Shown: positions 8,062 to 17,557, counted from the stretch's first letter. The stretch is DNA of 64,000 nucleotides from Thalassospira marina (GCF_002844375.1 NZ_CP024199.1:2467001-2531000), one strand, 5' to 3'. Numbers and translations: made by a program. The notes: generated by a model from the letters alone, not told the origin.

Positions 8062-9219
8062 TCAGGCGGCGTGGGCGCCATCTGTTGCGGTGTTATGTTC
8101 CTGGCTGCTGATCCAGCCGCCACCCAGCACACGGTCGCCCTGATAGATCACGCCTGCCTGTCCTGGCGCGATGCCAAATTGCGGCGCATGCAGGTCGATG
8201 CGGGCCTGACCGGGGGCATCGGCCACCGGATAGATGGTTGCCGTTGCCGGTGCCATTGCGGAACGCAGTTTAACCTCGACCTCAACACCTTCGGGATCGA
8301 TGGAAGCTGCACCGAGCCAGTTCAGTTCCTTGATATAGATGCTGTGCTTTGCCAGTGCCGATTTGGGGCCGACAATGACCTGCCGGGTTTCGGGCACCAG
8401 TTTGACCACATAAAGCGGTTCGGCTGTGCCACCGATATTAAGGCCGCGACGCTGGCCGACCGTGTAATGGATCAGCCCGCGATGATCGCCCATCACATTG
8501 CCATTCACATCGACAATCTGGCCCGGTTCGCCTGCTTCGGGGCGCAGTTTTTCGACCAGACGGGCATATTTGCCATCGGGCACAAAGCAGATATCCTGGC
8601 TGTCGGGCTTATCGGCCACTTCAAGGCCAAACCGGGCGGCAAGTGCGCGGGTTTCGGCCTTGGACGTTAAATGACCCAGCGGGAATCGCAGGAAATCAAG
8701 CTGGTCCTGGGTGGTGGTGAACAGGAAATAGCTTTGATCGCGGTTAGCATCGGCTGCGCGGTGCAGTTCTGCCTGCCCGTTTGCACCCAGCTTGCGCTGC
8801 ACATAATGGCCGGTTGCCATGCAATCCGCGCCCAGATCGTGCGCCGTTTCCAGCAAATCGCGGAATTTGACGGTCTGATTGCATTTAACACAGGGAATCG
8901 GCGTTTCACCGCGCAGATAGCTATCGGCAAAATCGTCGATCACTTCCTCGCGAAAGCGGCTTTCGTAATCAAGAACGTAATAGGGAATGTCGATATCTTC
9001 GGCCACTTTGCGGGCATCGTAAATATCGCGCCCGGCACAGCAGGATTTCGCCCGCGATGGTGCGTTTGCGCCCATATCATAAAGCTGCAGGGTGATCCCC
9101 ACCACGTCATACCCTTCGGATTTCAAAAGGGCGGCGGCAGCCGAGCTATCAACCCCGCCCGACATGGCAACAACCACGCGAGTATCTTCGGGGGCTTTGT
9201 CTATTCCAAGACTGTTCAT
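8062..9219 (-). CDS. mnmA: tRNA-specific 2-thiouridylase MnmA
   Basis: MnmA makes s2U at position 34 of tRNA-Lys, -Glu and -Gln, taking sulfur that originates at IscS. The sequence has the PP-loop ATPase motif MSGGVDSSAAAALL near the N-terminus. It also has the two active-site cysteines, in PIPCVKCN and in PDSQDICFVPDGKYA, and the C-terminal GDRVLGGGWI beta-barrel end. The open frame reaches 9243. The ATG at 9219 has AAGGGA eight bases upstream and is preferred, giving 385 residues. It ends the long minus-strand isc block, which makes functional sense because IscS is the sulfur donor. Confidence 0.96.
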   Translation of the reverse strand: MNSLGIDKAPEDTRVVVAMSGGVDSSAAAALLKSEGYDVVGITLQLYDMGANAPSRAKSCCAGRDIYDARKVAEDIDIPYYVLDYESRFREEVIDDFADSYLRGETPIPCVKCNQTVKFRDLLETAHDLGADCMATGHYVQRKLGANGQAELHRAADANRDQSYFLFTTTQDQLDFLRFPLGHLTSKAETRALAARFGLEVADKPDSQDICFVPDGKYARLVEKLRPEAGEPGQIVDVNGNVMGDHRGLIHYTVGQRRGLNIGGTAEPLYVVKLVPETRQVIVGPKSALAKHSIYIKELNWLGAASIDPEGVEVEVKLRSAMAPATATIYPVADAPGQARIDLHAPQFGIAPGQAGVIYQGDRVLGGGWISSQEHNTATDGAHAA

Positions 9220-9366
9220 CGTCACATTCCCTTGGCCCACCATCGGTCAAGGCGATGGCGACCAGATTGTCGATCTCTGATCAGGTGTTCGTTTGGTTCT
9301 TATGATGCATGAGGCGCTTTACGCACCTTCATGCCGGTTCTGTTATGCCCATATGGGCGTTACCGC

Positions 9367-10065
9367 CTATTTTGCCAGATCAAGGCCCATTTGCCAAAAA
9401 TCGGCTTCAAGGCGGCTTGCCATGGCAAAGGTTTGCGTCAAATCGGCAATGCGGGCTTCGCCACCGCGTTTTTGCGCCAGGGCATCGAGCAGGGTAATTT
9501 CCGCTTTGGCAACATTCTGGAAATCCTCGGACGCATACATTTCAATCCATGCGCGATAAGGATTACCTTCCAGTTTTGTATCAGAAGCTGCCATCAACCG
9601 GTTTGCGATTTCGGCATATCCCACCATACAGGGCATCAGGGCCACATGCAGGTCGATGATATCGCCCTGATGGCCCTTTTCCAGCACATAGCGGGTATAG
9701 CCGACTGTTGCGCGCGATTCTGGCTGGCTGACAATATCGCTTTCGGCAAGGCCCCAGCCTTTGCAGAAATCGAGATGCAGGCTCATTTCCATATCGAGAA
9801 TCGCCGACACCGTTTGCGAAAACTGGCGCATGGCTGCCAGATCATCGGCCTTATAAACCGCAAGGGCATAGGCACGGGCAAACTGGATGAGAAACAGGTA
9901 GTCCTGGATCAGGTAATGGCGGAAACATTCCTGCGGCAGGGTGCCATTGCCCAGCTTGCGAACAAATTCATGATCCACATAGCTTTGCCAGACATCGGGT
10001 GCATTGGCACGCAAACGGCCAAACAGGCTGTTTTCCGGGATAATGTCGATAAAGGGGCTGGGCAT
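9367..10065 (-). CDS. tenA: TenA-family aminopyrimidine aminohydrolase (thiaminase II)
   Basis: The protein is 232 residues and all helical. It carries TenA family hallmarks: the HEFVRKLGNGTLP region near the start, HYLIQDYLFL, the catalytic Cys in ALMPCMVGYAEI, and the C-terminal Glu in LEADFWQMGLDLA. TenA salvages the pyrimidine half of degraded thiamine. Starts GTG 10068 and ATG 10065 are adjacent, and I use ATG. It lies between iscX and mnmA, an unusual place. A thiazole-synthase gene is elsewhere in the window (58671). I see no TPP riboswitch before it, so it may be read through from the isc genes. Confidence 0.92.
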   Translation of the reverse strand: MPSPFIDIIPENSLFGRLRANAPDVWQSYVDHEFVRKLGNGTLPQECFRHYLIQDYLFLIQFARAYALAVYKADDLAAMRQFSQTVSAILDMEMSLHLDFCKGWGLAESDIVSQPESRATVGYTRYVLEKGHQGDIIDLHVALMPCMVGYAEIANRLMAASDTKLEGNPYRAWIEMYASEDFQNVAKAEITLLDALAQKRGGEARIADLTQTFAMASRLEADFWQMGLDLAK

Positions 10066-10174
10066 CACGGCGGATCCTGTTTTGCAAATATGTCACGGCT
10101 TAAAAACAGATCAGACCAGCCCGCGTTGGCGGGACTGGTCCATCTGTAAAGTTAGCAAAGCAAAGGCAATCGCC

Positions 10175-10372
10175 TTAATCTTCGCGTTCCTCGATCCATG
10201 CCATCTGGATGGCTTCAAGGATTTTTTCGTTCGACGCTTCGGGATCGTCTTCAAAGCCCGGCAGTTCGCATACCCATTTGTGCAAATCGGTAAAGCGCAG
10301 ATGCAGGTTATCCTTGTCAGGATGGGCTTCTTCAAGCTCGATCGCGATATCGATGGTATCTGTCCAGCGCAT
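10175..10372 (-). CDS. iscX: Fe-S assembly protein IscX
   Basis: It is 65 residues, the usual length. It starts MRWTDTIDIAIELEEAHPD and contains the acidic signature FTDLHKWVCELPGFEDDPEA followed by SNEKILEAIQ. IscX binds IscS and iron and tunes cysteine desulfurase activity. The longer open frame to 10402 lacks support. The ATG at 10372 is preceded by GGGAC and matches homologue starts. It follows fdx by 48 bases in the isc operon. Confidence 0.95.
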   Translation of the reverse strand: MRWTDTIDIAIELEEAHPDKDNLHLRFTDLHKWVCELPGFEDDPEASNEKILEAIQMAWIEERED

Positions 10373-10420
10373 CGTCGTCCCCTTTTGCGGGTGAAAAGGC
10401 AAGGCGGCAAACAGGCCTGA

Positions 10421-10756
10421 TTATTTATCGACCATCATGTTGCGGGTCGCGGAAGGCAGCATGACGCGCAGGCCATCAAGTTCATCATTCATGATGATCT
10501 GACAGCCAAGACGCGAGGTTTCGGTCAGGCCGAAAGCCAGGTCGAGCATGTCTTCTTCGTCTTCGCTGGGTTCTTCAAGTTTGTCAAACCAGTCGCCATC
10601 CACAACAACGTGGCAGGTCGAACATGCCAGCGAGCCTTCGCAGGCACCTTCCAGATCGATGCCGTTTTTATGCGCGGCTTCAAGAACGGACAACCCGTCG
10701 GCGACCTCGAATTCTTTTTCCGTACCGTCAGGTTCTACAAAAACGATCTTGGGCAT
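10421..10756 (-). CDS. fdx: adrenodoxin-type [2Fe-2S] ferredoxin of the isc system
   Basis: This 111-residue ferredoxin has the cluster ligands in CEGSLACSTCHVV plus the distal Cys in LGCQI, i.e. C-x5-C-x2-C-x(n)-C as in Isc-type Fdx. The acidic stretch EEPSEDEEDML is the partner-binding helix region. It supplies electrons for Fe-S cluster assembly on IscU. The ATG follows GGAGAAAGG. It lies in order after hscA, as in E. coli. Confidence 0.97.
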   Translation of the reverse strand: MPKIVFVEPDGTEKEFEVADGLSVLEAAHKNGIDLEGACEGSLACSTCHVVVDGDWFDKLEEPSEDEEDMLDLAFGLTETSRLGCQIIMNDELDGLRVMLPSATRNMMVDK

Positions 10757-10871
10757 CTGCGCCTTTCTCCTCGAATTTAATTCTGTTTCGATCTCTGTTT
10801 ATCGACCCGCTATGGCGATGTGCGGGGACAATCGCCGTAGCAGCACCATTTGTCAATTCATCAAGGCCCGA

Positions 10872-12779
10872 TTACGGGCTGACACTGTTCACATTCTGGC
10901 CAGCAAGTGCGCGGCGAATACCACGGTCCATGCGTTTTTCCGCAAATGGGCGTGATGCCGTATCAAGTGCCTCGGCCAGATCATTGATCACCTGCCGGTC
11001 TTCACCCTGCATTGCCGCTTCCAACTCGCCCACGGCGGCGGTGATGGCGGCACTGTCTTCGGCGTCAAGCAATTCGGCATCGGCCTTCATCGCGGCCTGA
11101 ACGGCCAGGATGTTGCGCCGTGCTTCAACGCGGGCCTCGGTCAGAAGGCGAAGTTCCATATCCTCGCGGGCATGAACCATGCTTTCACGCAGCATATTGG
11201 CCATGTCGGTTTCGTTAATGCCGTAGGTCGGCTTGACGGCAACTTCCTGTTCAACCCCGGTGGTTTCTTCACGTGCAGCCACGGTTAGCAGGCCGTCAGC
11301 ATCGACCTGGAAGGTCACACGGATACGCGCCGCACCCGCCGCCATTGGCGGAATACCACTAAGCACAAAGCGTGCAAGTGACCGGCACTGATCGACCATT
11401 TCGCGCTCGCCCTGCACCACATGGATCATCATGGCGCTTTGGCCATCCTGATAGGTGGTAAATTCCTGGCCCTTGGCAACGGGAATAGGGGTATTACGGT
11501 CAATGACCTTTTCAACAATACCGCCCATGGTTTCAAGACCCAGCGACAGCGGAATAACATCCAAAAGCAGGTTGTCCGAGCCACCAGTCAATGCTTCGGC
11601 CTGCAGGGCCGCACCAACGGCCACGACCTCGTCCGGGTCGATATTGGAAAGCGGTTCCTGTTCAAACAGGGCCGCCACAGCGGCACGCACGGCAGGCACA
11701 CGGGTTGAACCACCAACCAGAACAACGCCCTTCACGTCTTCAGGCAGGACGTCGGCATCATCAAGCACCTGTTCGGTAATTGAAACCGTCCGGGCGATCA
11801 TGGGGGCGATCATGGCATCAAACCCGGCGCGGGTGATGCGGTGTGTTGTTTCGCGGTCATTGATATCAACCGCGACATCAACCTGTTCCTGATCGGTCAG
11901 CGCTTCCTTAATCGCACGGGCGATTTTAAGCAGGCGTTTGGCGGCCGATGAATCAATCGCATCCTCGATGCTTTGATCCTTGCGCGCGCCCAGAATGCTT
12001 TCGACAATGGCGTGATCAAAATCATCACCGCCAAGAGCGGCATCACCGCCGGTCGATTTCACCTGGAAAACGCCCTTTTGCATTTTCAGAAGCGAAATAT
12101 CAAAGGTGCCACCACCAAGGTCGTAAACGGCATAAAGCCCCTCTGCCCCGTTATCCAGGCCATAGGCCAGGGCAGCGGCGGTTGGTTCATTGACCAGGCG
12201 CAGAACCTCGATCCCGACAAGTTTGGCGGCATCCTTGGTTGCGGTACGGGCAGCATCGTCAAAATAGGCCGGCACCGTGATCACGGCCTGTTCCACATCC
12301 TGCTCAAGCGCCTGTTCGGCACGGGCTTTCAGGGTGCGCAGGATATCGGCCGAAACCTCGACCGGGGTTAAAACCCGGTTGCCAACATTCAGGCGCACCA
12401 TTTGCGGTTCGGCGCCATTGGCATCGGCCGGTGTTTCGGGAATTTCCACATGGTAAGGAAGCGTGCCCGCCACCGATTTCACATCTTCAAGGCCACGGCC
12501 CATCAGCCGTTTGACCGATGAAACCACCTGGCTTGCCTGGCTGTCGATCATATCGCGGGCGGCTTCGCCCACGGTAACCGTGCCGTCAGTCGCATAATGC
12601 ACAACAGAAGGCACAATCGCCGACCCGCCATCAGGGTTGCGCAGCACTTCCGATTTTTCGTCGCGCGACATCGCCACGACCGAATTGGTTGTGCCCAGAT
12701 CGATCCCGACCGCCAGTTTACGTTCTTCCTCGTGGGGAAGCGGGGTTTGTCCGGGTTCGTGGATGGTCAGCAAAGCCAT
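10872..12779 (-). CDS. hscA: Fe-S assembly Hsp70 chaperone HscA
   Basis: HscA is the specialised Hsp70 that binds the LPPVK motif of IscU, with HscB as co-chaperone, to release the cluster. This 635-residue protein has the N-terminal ATPase signatures (GIDLGTTNSVVAMS at about 26-39, YDLGGGTFDISLL, VLVGGSTRVPAVRAAV). It also has the interdomain linker with LLLDVIPLSLGLETMGG and a substrate domain plus helical lid. The lid end is shorter and less acidic than DnaK, as expected for HscA. It follows hscB by 21 bases. Confidence 0.96.
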   Translation of the reverse strand: MALLTIHEPGQTPLPHEEERKLAVGIDLGTTNSVVAMSRDEKSEVLRNPDGGSAIVPSVVHYATDGTVTVGEAARDMIDSQASQVVSSVKRLMGRGLEDVKSVAGTLPYHVEIPETPADANGAEPQMVRLNVGNRVLTPVEVSADILRTLKARAEQALEQDVEQAVITVPAYFDDAARTATKDAAKLVGIEVLRLVNEPTAAALAYGLDNGAEGLYAVYDLGGGTFDISLLKMQKGVFQVKSTGGDAALGGDDFDHAIVESILGARKDQSIEDAIDSSAAKRLLKIARAIKEALTDQEQVDVAVDINDRETTHRITRAGFDAMIAPMIARTVSITEQVLDDADVLPEDVKGVVLVGGSTRVPAVRAAVAALFEQEPLSNIDPDEVVAVGAALQAEALTGGSDNLLLDVIPLSLGLETMGGIVEKVIDRNTPIPVAKGQEFTTYQDGQSAMMIHVVQGEREMVDQCRSLARFVLSGIPPMAAGAARIRVTFQVDADGLLTVAAREETTGVEQEVAVKPTYGINETDMANMLRESMVHAREDMELRLLTEARVEARRNILAVQAAMKADAELLDAEDSAAITAAVGELEAAMQGEDRQVINDLAEALDTASRPFAEKRMDRGIRRALAGQNVNSVSP

Positions 12780-12800
12780 AAATTCAATCCGTTTATTGTG

Positions 12801-13439
12801 TCAGGCCGCAGCCAAGCGCGCCTTTTTGGCACGCGCTTCCTGCGCCATTTTTAACAGATAACGCAACCGCGTCGTCAATTTGCGGGCCGCATCATAGGCC
12901 CCGCCATTGATCGCTGTTGCCACTTCTTTTTCGCAATCACGCGCGGTTTTGCGCACATCGCGAATAATCGCATCAATGGCGGCACGGTCCCCGGCATCAT
13001 CCAGGGCTTCGCGCATTTCCATTGCTTCCATCAACAGGGCGGGGTCATTAACGGTTTGCCCCTCGCCGCCTTCGGGCTCAACGCCATTCATGCGCATCAT
13101 ATATTCGGCACGCGAAACCGGGTTTTTCAGGGTTTCAAAGGCATCGTTCAGGCTGGCGGCCTGCTGCTGCGACAGGGCCTTTTCCCGCGCCGATTTTGTT
13201 GCAAACCGGTCAGGATGCAGGGCCTGCTGCTGTTTAAGATACTGCACTTCGATCGCGTCGATATCGACATTGAAATCACGCTCAATCTCGAAGCGGGCAA
13301 AATGGTCAAGCTGACCGGGGGCCTGAATGGCACCACAGGTATCACAAAACAGCGCAACGGCGGCCACCGGCCCCTTGCAGGACCAGCAGGTTTTATTGCC
13401 ACTGGTGTTGGATGTGCTCTGTTTTGACGCAGCAGTCAT
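12801..13439 (-). CDS. hscB: co-chaperone HscB with N-terminal zinc-finger
   Basis: This J-domain protein delivers IscU to HscA. The J domain carries the HPD triad (LHPDRFATKS), and the C-terminal three-helix IscU-binding domain follows (MEMREALDDAGDRAAID..). Unlike E. coli HscB it has an N-terminal CWSC...CDTC four-cysteine knuckle (about residues 15-38). That matches the tetracysteine form known from human HSCB and alphaproteobacteria, as expected for the mitochondrial lineage. The open frame extends to ATG 13469. I take ATG 13439, but the Shine-Dalgarno is weak for both. The gap to iscA (13440-13673) shows no other gene. Confidence 0.93.
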   Translation of the reverse strand: MTAASKQSTSNTSGNKTCWSCKGPVAAVALFCDTCGAIQAPGQLDHFARFEIERDFNVDIDAIEVQYLKQQQALHPDRFATKSAREKALSQQQAASLNDAFETLKNPVSRAEYMMRMNGVEPEGGEGQTVNDPALLMEAMEMREALDDAGDRAAIDAIIRDVRKTARDCEKEVATAINGGAYDAARKLTTRLRYLLKMAQEARAKKARLAAA

Positions 13440-13673
13440 GATCTTCTGGCCTGTATCCTGTTTCGTCATTCAAGGGGCAGTTGGCACATTACCCGAACGG
13501 GCAAGGGCCGCTGCCTGTGACTTCCCGCCAGGTGAAACCCGCCAGCGGTGCAAGGCTTGCCCCGTAATTTTCCGGGTTTCAAATACCGGTCAGCAAATTT
13601 GGTGTCATCAAGTGATGGCCCCGGCGCAAGCACCGGGGCCATCATCAAGATCAGGGCCGGAAACCCGGCGACA

Positions 13674-14015
13674 TCATACGTGGAAGGATTCCCCGCAACC
13701 GCAACGCCCTTTTTCATTAGGGTTACGGAAGACGAAACCTTCTTCCATTTTGTCGACCGAATAGTCCATTTCGGTACCCAGCACAAACATGATTGCCTTG
13801 GGGTCGATCATCAGCTTCACGCCGTCATCAAGCTGGACGATTTCGTCAAATCCGCTTTCATCATCGGCGTATTCCAGCGTGTATGACAGACCCGAACAAC
13901 CCTTGCTGCGCACACCCAGACGAATGCCGGCCGACGGTTTGCCGCGGCTTGCCAGCAATGCCTTGATATGGTCAAGCGCATCGGGTGTTACATTGATAGG
14001 GGCCGGTAATGCCAT
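13674..14015 (-). CDS. iscA: A-type Fe-S carrier IscA
   Basis: This 113-residue A-type carrier has the three conserved cysteines: one in SKGCSGLSY and two in GRCGCGESF at the C-terminus. It holds iron or clusters and passes them to apo-targets. Its ATG is preceded by GGAGACC. It lies between iscU and hscB, as in the standard isc order. Confidence 0.96.
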   Translation of the reverse strand: MALPAPINVTPDALDHIKALLASRGKPSAGIRLGVRSKGCSGLSYTLEYADDESGFDEIVQLDDGVKLMIDPKAIMFVLGTEMDYSVDKMEEGFVFRNPNEKGRCGCGESFHV

Positions 14016-14060
14016 CCTGGTCTCCTTGTCTCCAGATTATCACCTGGTCGGCAAAGCAGC

Positions 14061-14465
14061 TTATTCAGCTGCTTCAACCTCGGCTTTGCCGTTTTTGGTG
14101 TTGTAGTCGCTGATCGCTGCCTTGATCGCATCTTCTGCGAGGATCGAGCAGTGAATCTTGACCGGCGGCAGGGCCAGTTCTTCGGCAATCTGCGAGTTTT
14201 TGATTGCGCCAGCTTCGGCAAGCGACTTGCCCTTGACCCATTCCGTGATCAGCGAGCTTGATGCAATCGCCGAACCGCAGCCAAAGGTTTTGAATTTCGC
14301 ATCTTCGATGATCCCTTCCGGAGAAACACGAATTTGCAATTTCATGACGTCGCCACATGCCGGCGCACCGACAAGACCGGTTCCAACAGCGGTTTCGTTC
14401 TTGTCAAACGAGCCGACATTGCGCGGGTTTTCATAATGATCAAGAAGCTTTTCACTATAAGCCAT
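14061..14465 (-). CDS. iscU: Fe-S scaffold protein IscU
   Basis: IscU is the scaffold on which IscS and ferredoxin build [2Fe-2S] clusters. All key residues are visible: Cys and Asp in PACGDVMKLQ, Cys in FGCGSAIASSS, and the HscA-recognition motif LPPVK directly before the third Cys (KIHCSI). The length of 134 matches the family. A strong AGGAGGG lies eight bases before the ATG. It follows iscS by 62 bases. Confidence 0.97.
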   Translation of the reverse strand: MAYSEKLLDHYENPRNVGSFDKNETAVGTGLVGAPACGDVMKLQIRVSPEGIIEDAKFKTFGCGSAIASSSLITEWVKGKSLAEAGAIKNSQIAEELALPPVKIHCSILAEDAIKAAISDYNTKNGKAEVEAAE

Positions 14466-14527
14466 GGTTTGAACCCTCCTAAGAAGTCCTGTGTCTCTCT
14501 GTAACTATTATATAGTACGGCAGGCGA

Positions 14528-15751
14528 TTAATGCTCGGCCCACTCGATTGATTTAATGTCGATGCCTTCCTGCGCCATTTCCCAAAGCGGGCTCATTTCA
14601 CGCAGGCGTTCCACTTCGTTGCAGATCGCATCAACAGCCTGGTCCAGTTCTTCGCGGGTGGTGAAGCGGCCAATGCCGATACGAAGCGAGGTATGGGCCA
14701 GTTCTTCATCAACGCCAAGGGCGCGCAGCACGTAAGACGGCTCCAGCGACGCAGAGGTGCAGGCAGAACCCGACGAAACAGCAATATTCTTGATGCCCAT
14801 CAGAAGGCTTTCACCTTCGACATAGGCAAAAGAAATATTGAGGTTGCCCGAAACGCGATTTTCTTCATCGCCATTCAGATAGATATCGGCCAGACGCTCG
14901 CGGAAACGGTTCAGCGTGTAATCACGCAGTTCCGAAATGCGGGCGTTTTCTTCGGCCATTTCGTTCATGCAAATGTCGCAAGCCTTGCCAAGACCCACGA
15001 TCAGCGGGGTCGGCAGGGTGCCCGAACGCATGCCGCGTTCCTGACCACCACCGGTGATCTGCGCGACAAGGCGCACACGCGGGCGACGACGAACGAACAG
15101 CGCACCAATGCCTTTCGGGCCATAGATTTTGTGGCCGGAAATCGACATCAGGTCGATTTTCATTTCGTTGACATCAAGCGGAATTTTGCCAACGGCCTGG
15201 GCAGCATCACAATGGAAGAAAACACCACGTTCACGGCAGATTTCGCCAATTTCTTTCAACGGCTGAATAACGCCGATTTCGTTATTCACAGCCATGATCG
15301 AAACCAGTGCGGTTTCATCGGTGATGGCGGCCTTAAGCTGTTCCAGATCAACCAGACCATTTTTCTGAACCGGAAGGTAGGTAACCTTGAAGCCTTCCTG
15401 TTCCAGATGGCGTGCGCTGTCGAGAACACATTTATGTTCGGTAACAGTGGTGATCAGATGCGGCTTTTTCTTGCCGTAAAACTTCATCACGCCTTTCAGC
15501 GCAAGGTTGTTTGACTCGGTCGCACCAGAAGTAAAGATCACTTCTTTGGCTGATGCGCCAATAATTGCGGCAACCTGGCCACGGGCAAGTTCAATCGCAT
15601 CTTCTGCTTCCCAGCCGAACGAATGGTTCCGCGAGTGAGCATTGCCGAATTTTTCATAAAAATAAGGCAGCATTGCATCAACGACACGCGGGTCGGTCGG
15701 CGTTGTCGCCTGATAGTCCAGATAGATCGGCTTTGCTTTAAGCTCGTTCAT
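14528..15751 (-). CDS. iscS: cysteine desulfurase IscS
   Basis: PLP enzyme (407 residues) converting cysteine to alanine and an enzyme-bound persulfide for IscU, MnmA and others. Visible motifs are FTSGATESNNLALKG, the PLP lysine in SGHKIYGPKGIGAL, and the catalytic Cys loop SSGSACTSASLEPSYVL. The extended C-terminus (MAQEGIDIKSIEWAEH) is the IscU-docking tail typical of true IscS. A second desulfurase gene lies 24 bases upstream in the same operon. Confidence 0.97.
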   Translation of the reverse strand: MNELKAKPIYLDYQATTPTDPRVVDAMLPYFYEKFGNAHSRNHSFGWEAEDAIELARGQVAAIIGASAKEVIFTSGATESNNLALKGVMKFYGKKKPHLITTVTEHKCVLDSARHLEQEGFKVTYLPVQKNGLVDLEQLKAAITDETALVSIMAVNNEIGVIQPLKEIGEICRERGVFFHCDAAQAVGKIPLDVNEMKIDLMSISGHKIYGPKGIGALFVRRRPRVRLVAQITGGGQERGMRSGTLPTPLIVGLGKACDICMNEMAEENARISELRDYTLNRFRERLADIYLNGDEENRVSGNLNISFAYVEGESLLMGIKNIAVSSGSACTSASLEPSYVLRALGVDEELAHTSLRIGIGRFTTREELDQAVDAICNEVERLREMSPLWEMAQEGIDIKSIEWAEH

Positions 15752-15775
15752 TTTTAGGCATCCTCACTCATTTTC

Positions 15776-16906
15776 TCAGGCAGCATTGCGCGCGAGTTTT
15801 TTGCGCTCCGCATTGCCCCGCATCCGGCTCCAAACACGGATAAACATATCGATCTCTTCGTCGGTTGTTTCAGGACCCAGACTGACCCGAATGGCCGAGC
15901 CCGGTTCCAAAACACCCATTTCCTTCAAAACGTGGCTTTCGCGAACCTTGCCTGACGAACAGGCAGACCCCGAACTGATTGCCACCCCGGCCAGGTCCAT
16001 TGCCATGACCTGCGTTTCACCGGGCATGCCGGGCAGGATCAGGCAACTGGTATTGCCAAGGCGCGCGGCATCACGGCCGGCGATCACCACTTCTGGCGCC
16101 AGGGCCAGAATTTCTTTTTCCAAACGGTCCCGTTTGGTCCTAATTTCATCAGCACGGCCACAACGATCGGTAACCCGTGCAGCCGCAGCACCCAGGCCAG
16201 CAATGCCAGCCACATTTTCGGTACCGCCACGGCGATATTTTTCCTGCCCGCCACCGCGAATTTGCGGCACCAGCATCACACCCGGCGCAATGGCAAGCGC
16301 GCCAATACCCTTGGGGCCGCCAAACTTGTGGGCCGACACAGACACCATATCCACCAGCAACTGCCCCATATCGACGGGGATGCGGCCAATCGCCTGCACC
16401 GCATCGCAATGGATTTTGGCACCATATTCGCGCGCCAGAAGGGCCGCCCTGGCGACAGGCTGAATAACGCCTGTTTCATTATTTGCCAGCATGACAGACA
16501 CCAGCACCTTTTCACCGGCGGCCTGACATGCCTTTAACATGTCTTCCAAAGCGTTCAGGTCAATGACCCCGTTGCCATCCACCGGGATACGCCTTGCATC
16601 ACTGCGGGCATCCATGACGGATGGATGTTCAACAGCACCGGTCAGCACCACAACATCTTCAAGGCCGTTCAGGGCCAGATTGTTGGCTTCGGTGCCACCG
16701 CTGGTGAAAATAATGCGTTCGGAATCACCACCGACCATTTCGGCAACGGCGCGGCGCGCATGATCGACAATTTTACGGGCGTCGCGCCCTGCCCCATGCA
16801 CCGACGACGGATTACCGGCAATATCAAGTGCTGCCACCACCGCATCCTTCGCGGCGGCGATCATTGGCGCACTTGCATTGTAATCTAGGTAAACCTGCTT
16901 CTTCAT
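15776..16906 (-). CDS. second NifS/IscS-like cysteine desulfurase
   Basis: This 376-residue class V aminotransferase is paralogous to the downstream iscS. It has YLDYNASAPM at the start, IFTSGGTEANNLALNG, the PLP lysine in SAHKFGGPKGIGALA, and the catalytic Cys in SSGSACSSGKVRESHVL. It is about 30 residues shorter than IscS and lacks the IscU-docking C-terminal tail, so it probably serves another acceptor or makes sulfide. The open frame runs to 17071, but the ATG at 16906 (MKKQVYLDYN) fits homologues and leaves a normal gap to iscR. A desulfurase placed between iscR and iscS is seen in several alphaproteobacteria, and its partner is not settled by sequence. Confidence 0.93.
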   Translation of the reverse strand: MKKQVYLDYNASAPMIAAAKDAVVAALDIAGNPSSVHGAGRDARKIVDHARRAVAEMVGGDSERIIFTSGGTEANNLALNGLEDVVVLTGAVEHPSVMDARSDARRIPVDGNGVIDLNALEDMLKACQAAGEKVLVSVMLANNETGVIQPVARAALLAREYGAKIHCDAVQAIGRIPVDMGQLLVDMVSVSAHKFGGPKGIGALAIAPGVMLVPQIRGGGQEKYRRGGTENVAGIAGLGAAAARVTDRCGRADEIRTKRDRLEKEILALAPEVVIAGRDAARLGNTSCLILPGMPGETQVMAMDLAGVAISSGSACSSGKVRESHVLKEMGVLEPGSAIRVSLGPETTDEEIDMFIRVWSRMRGNAERKKLARNAA

Positions 16907-16982
16907 AACGTCGGTTGCTGTCTTTGCGATCAGGGGTTTGAAAAATGTGTCATCACGAACCGGGCCAAATGCCGGTGGTAAG

Positions 16983-17462
16983 TTATTGTGCGGCCACCTG
17001 TGGTTCGTGAACCTGGGTTGTGCGGCGGTCAAACATCCTGCCCATGCCGGAAATGCGGCGATCCACCACATCAGCCAGACTGACAGACGAAAGATAAAGG
17101 TAAATCTGGTTGCCCAGTTCTTCCCACAATTCGTGCGTCAGGCAACGCCCCTTATCGGCCTTGCAGCCCTTGGGCGAGCCCGATTTACACCGGGTTGCGC
17201 GAATGGGTTCGTCCACGGCCAGGATCACATCGGAAATACGGGTATCCTGTGCGGAACGCGCCAGCATGTAACCACCACCCGGCCCGCGCACCGAACGGAC
17301 CAATCCGCCCTTGCGCAGCTTGCCAAACAGTTGTTCCAGATAGGACAGCGAAATTTCCTGACGCTCGGCAATGTCAGCAAGGGCAACGGGGCGATCCCGG
17401 CCGCTATCTGCCAGGTCAACCATTGCCATTACCGCATAGCGGCCTTTCGTACTTAACTTCAC
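16983..17462 (-). CDS. iscR: Rrf2-family [2Fe-2S] regulator IscR
   Basis: IscR senses Fe-S status and represses isc genes when it carries a cluster. The 159-residue protein starts MKLSTKGRYAVMAMVDLA and has the winged helix (SLSYLEQLFGKLRKGGLVRSVRGPGGGY). The cluster ligands are three cysteines and a histidine in RCKSGSPKGCKADKGRCLTH. Cysteine spacing is 8 then 7, a little longer than E. coli's 6 and 6. The start is GTG with AGGAGG eight bases upstream. It follows cysE by 95 bases, in which I find no operator. The best IscR-like site is upstream of cysE. Confidence 0.95.
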   Translation of the reverse strand: MKLSTKGRYAVMAMVDLADSGRDRPVALADIAERQEISLSYLEQLFGKLRKGGLVRSVRGPGGGYMLARSAQDTRISDVILAVDEPIRATRCKSGSPKGCKADKGRCLTHELWEELGNQIYLYLSSVSLADVVDRRISGMGRMFDRRTTQVHEPQVAAQ

Positions 17463-17557
17463 AGCGTGTCCTCCTGCCTGTGCATCGCATTATCAACCAA
17501 TGTCCAGGCTTTCGATTTCAGTTTGCCGCAAAACGGCATTCGAACAGAAGATGAGCC

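Noticed and set aside
8671..9312. 213-codon plus-strand frame
   Set aside because: Antisense to mnmA, which is certain; amino-acid composition follows the codon bias of the opposite strand.
14693..15514. 273-codon plus-strand frame
   Set aside because: Antisense to iscS, no homology recognised; a shadow of the coding strand's third-position GC.
17463..17557. IscR operator directly before iscR
   Set aside because: No match to the type 1 pattern was found in this short gap.
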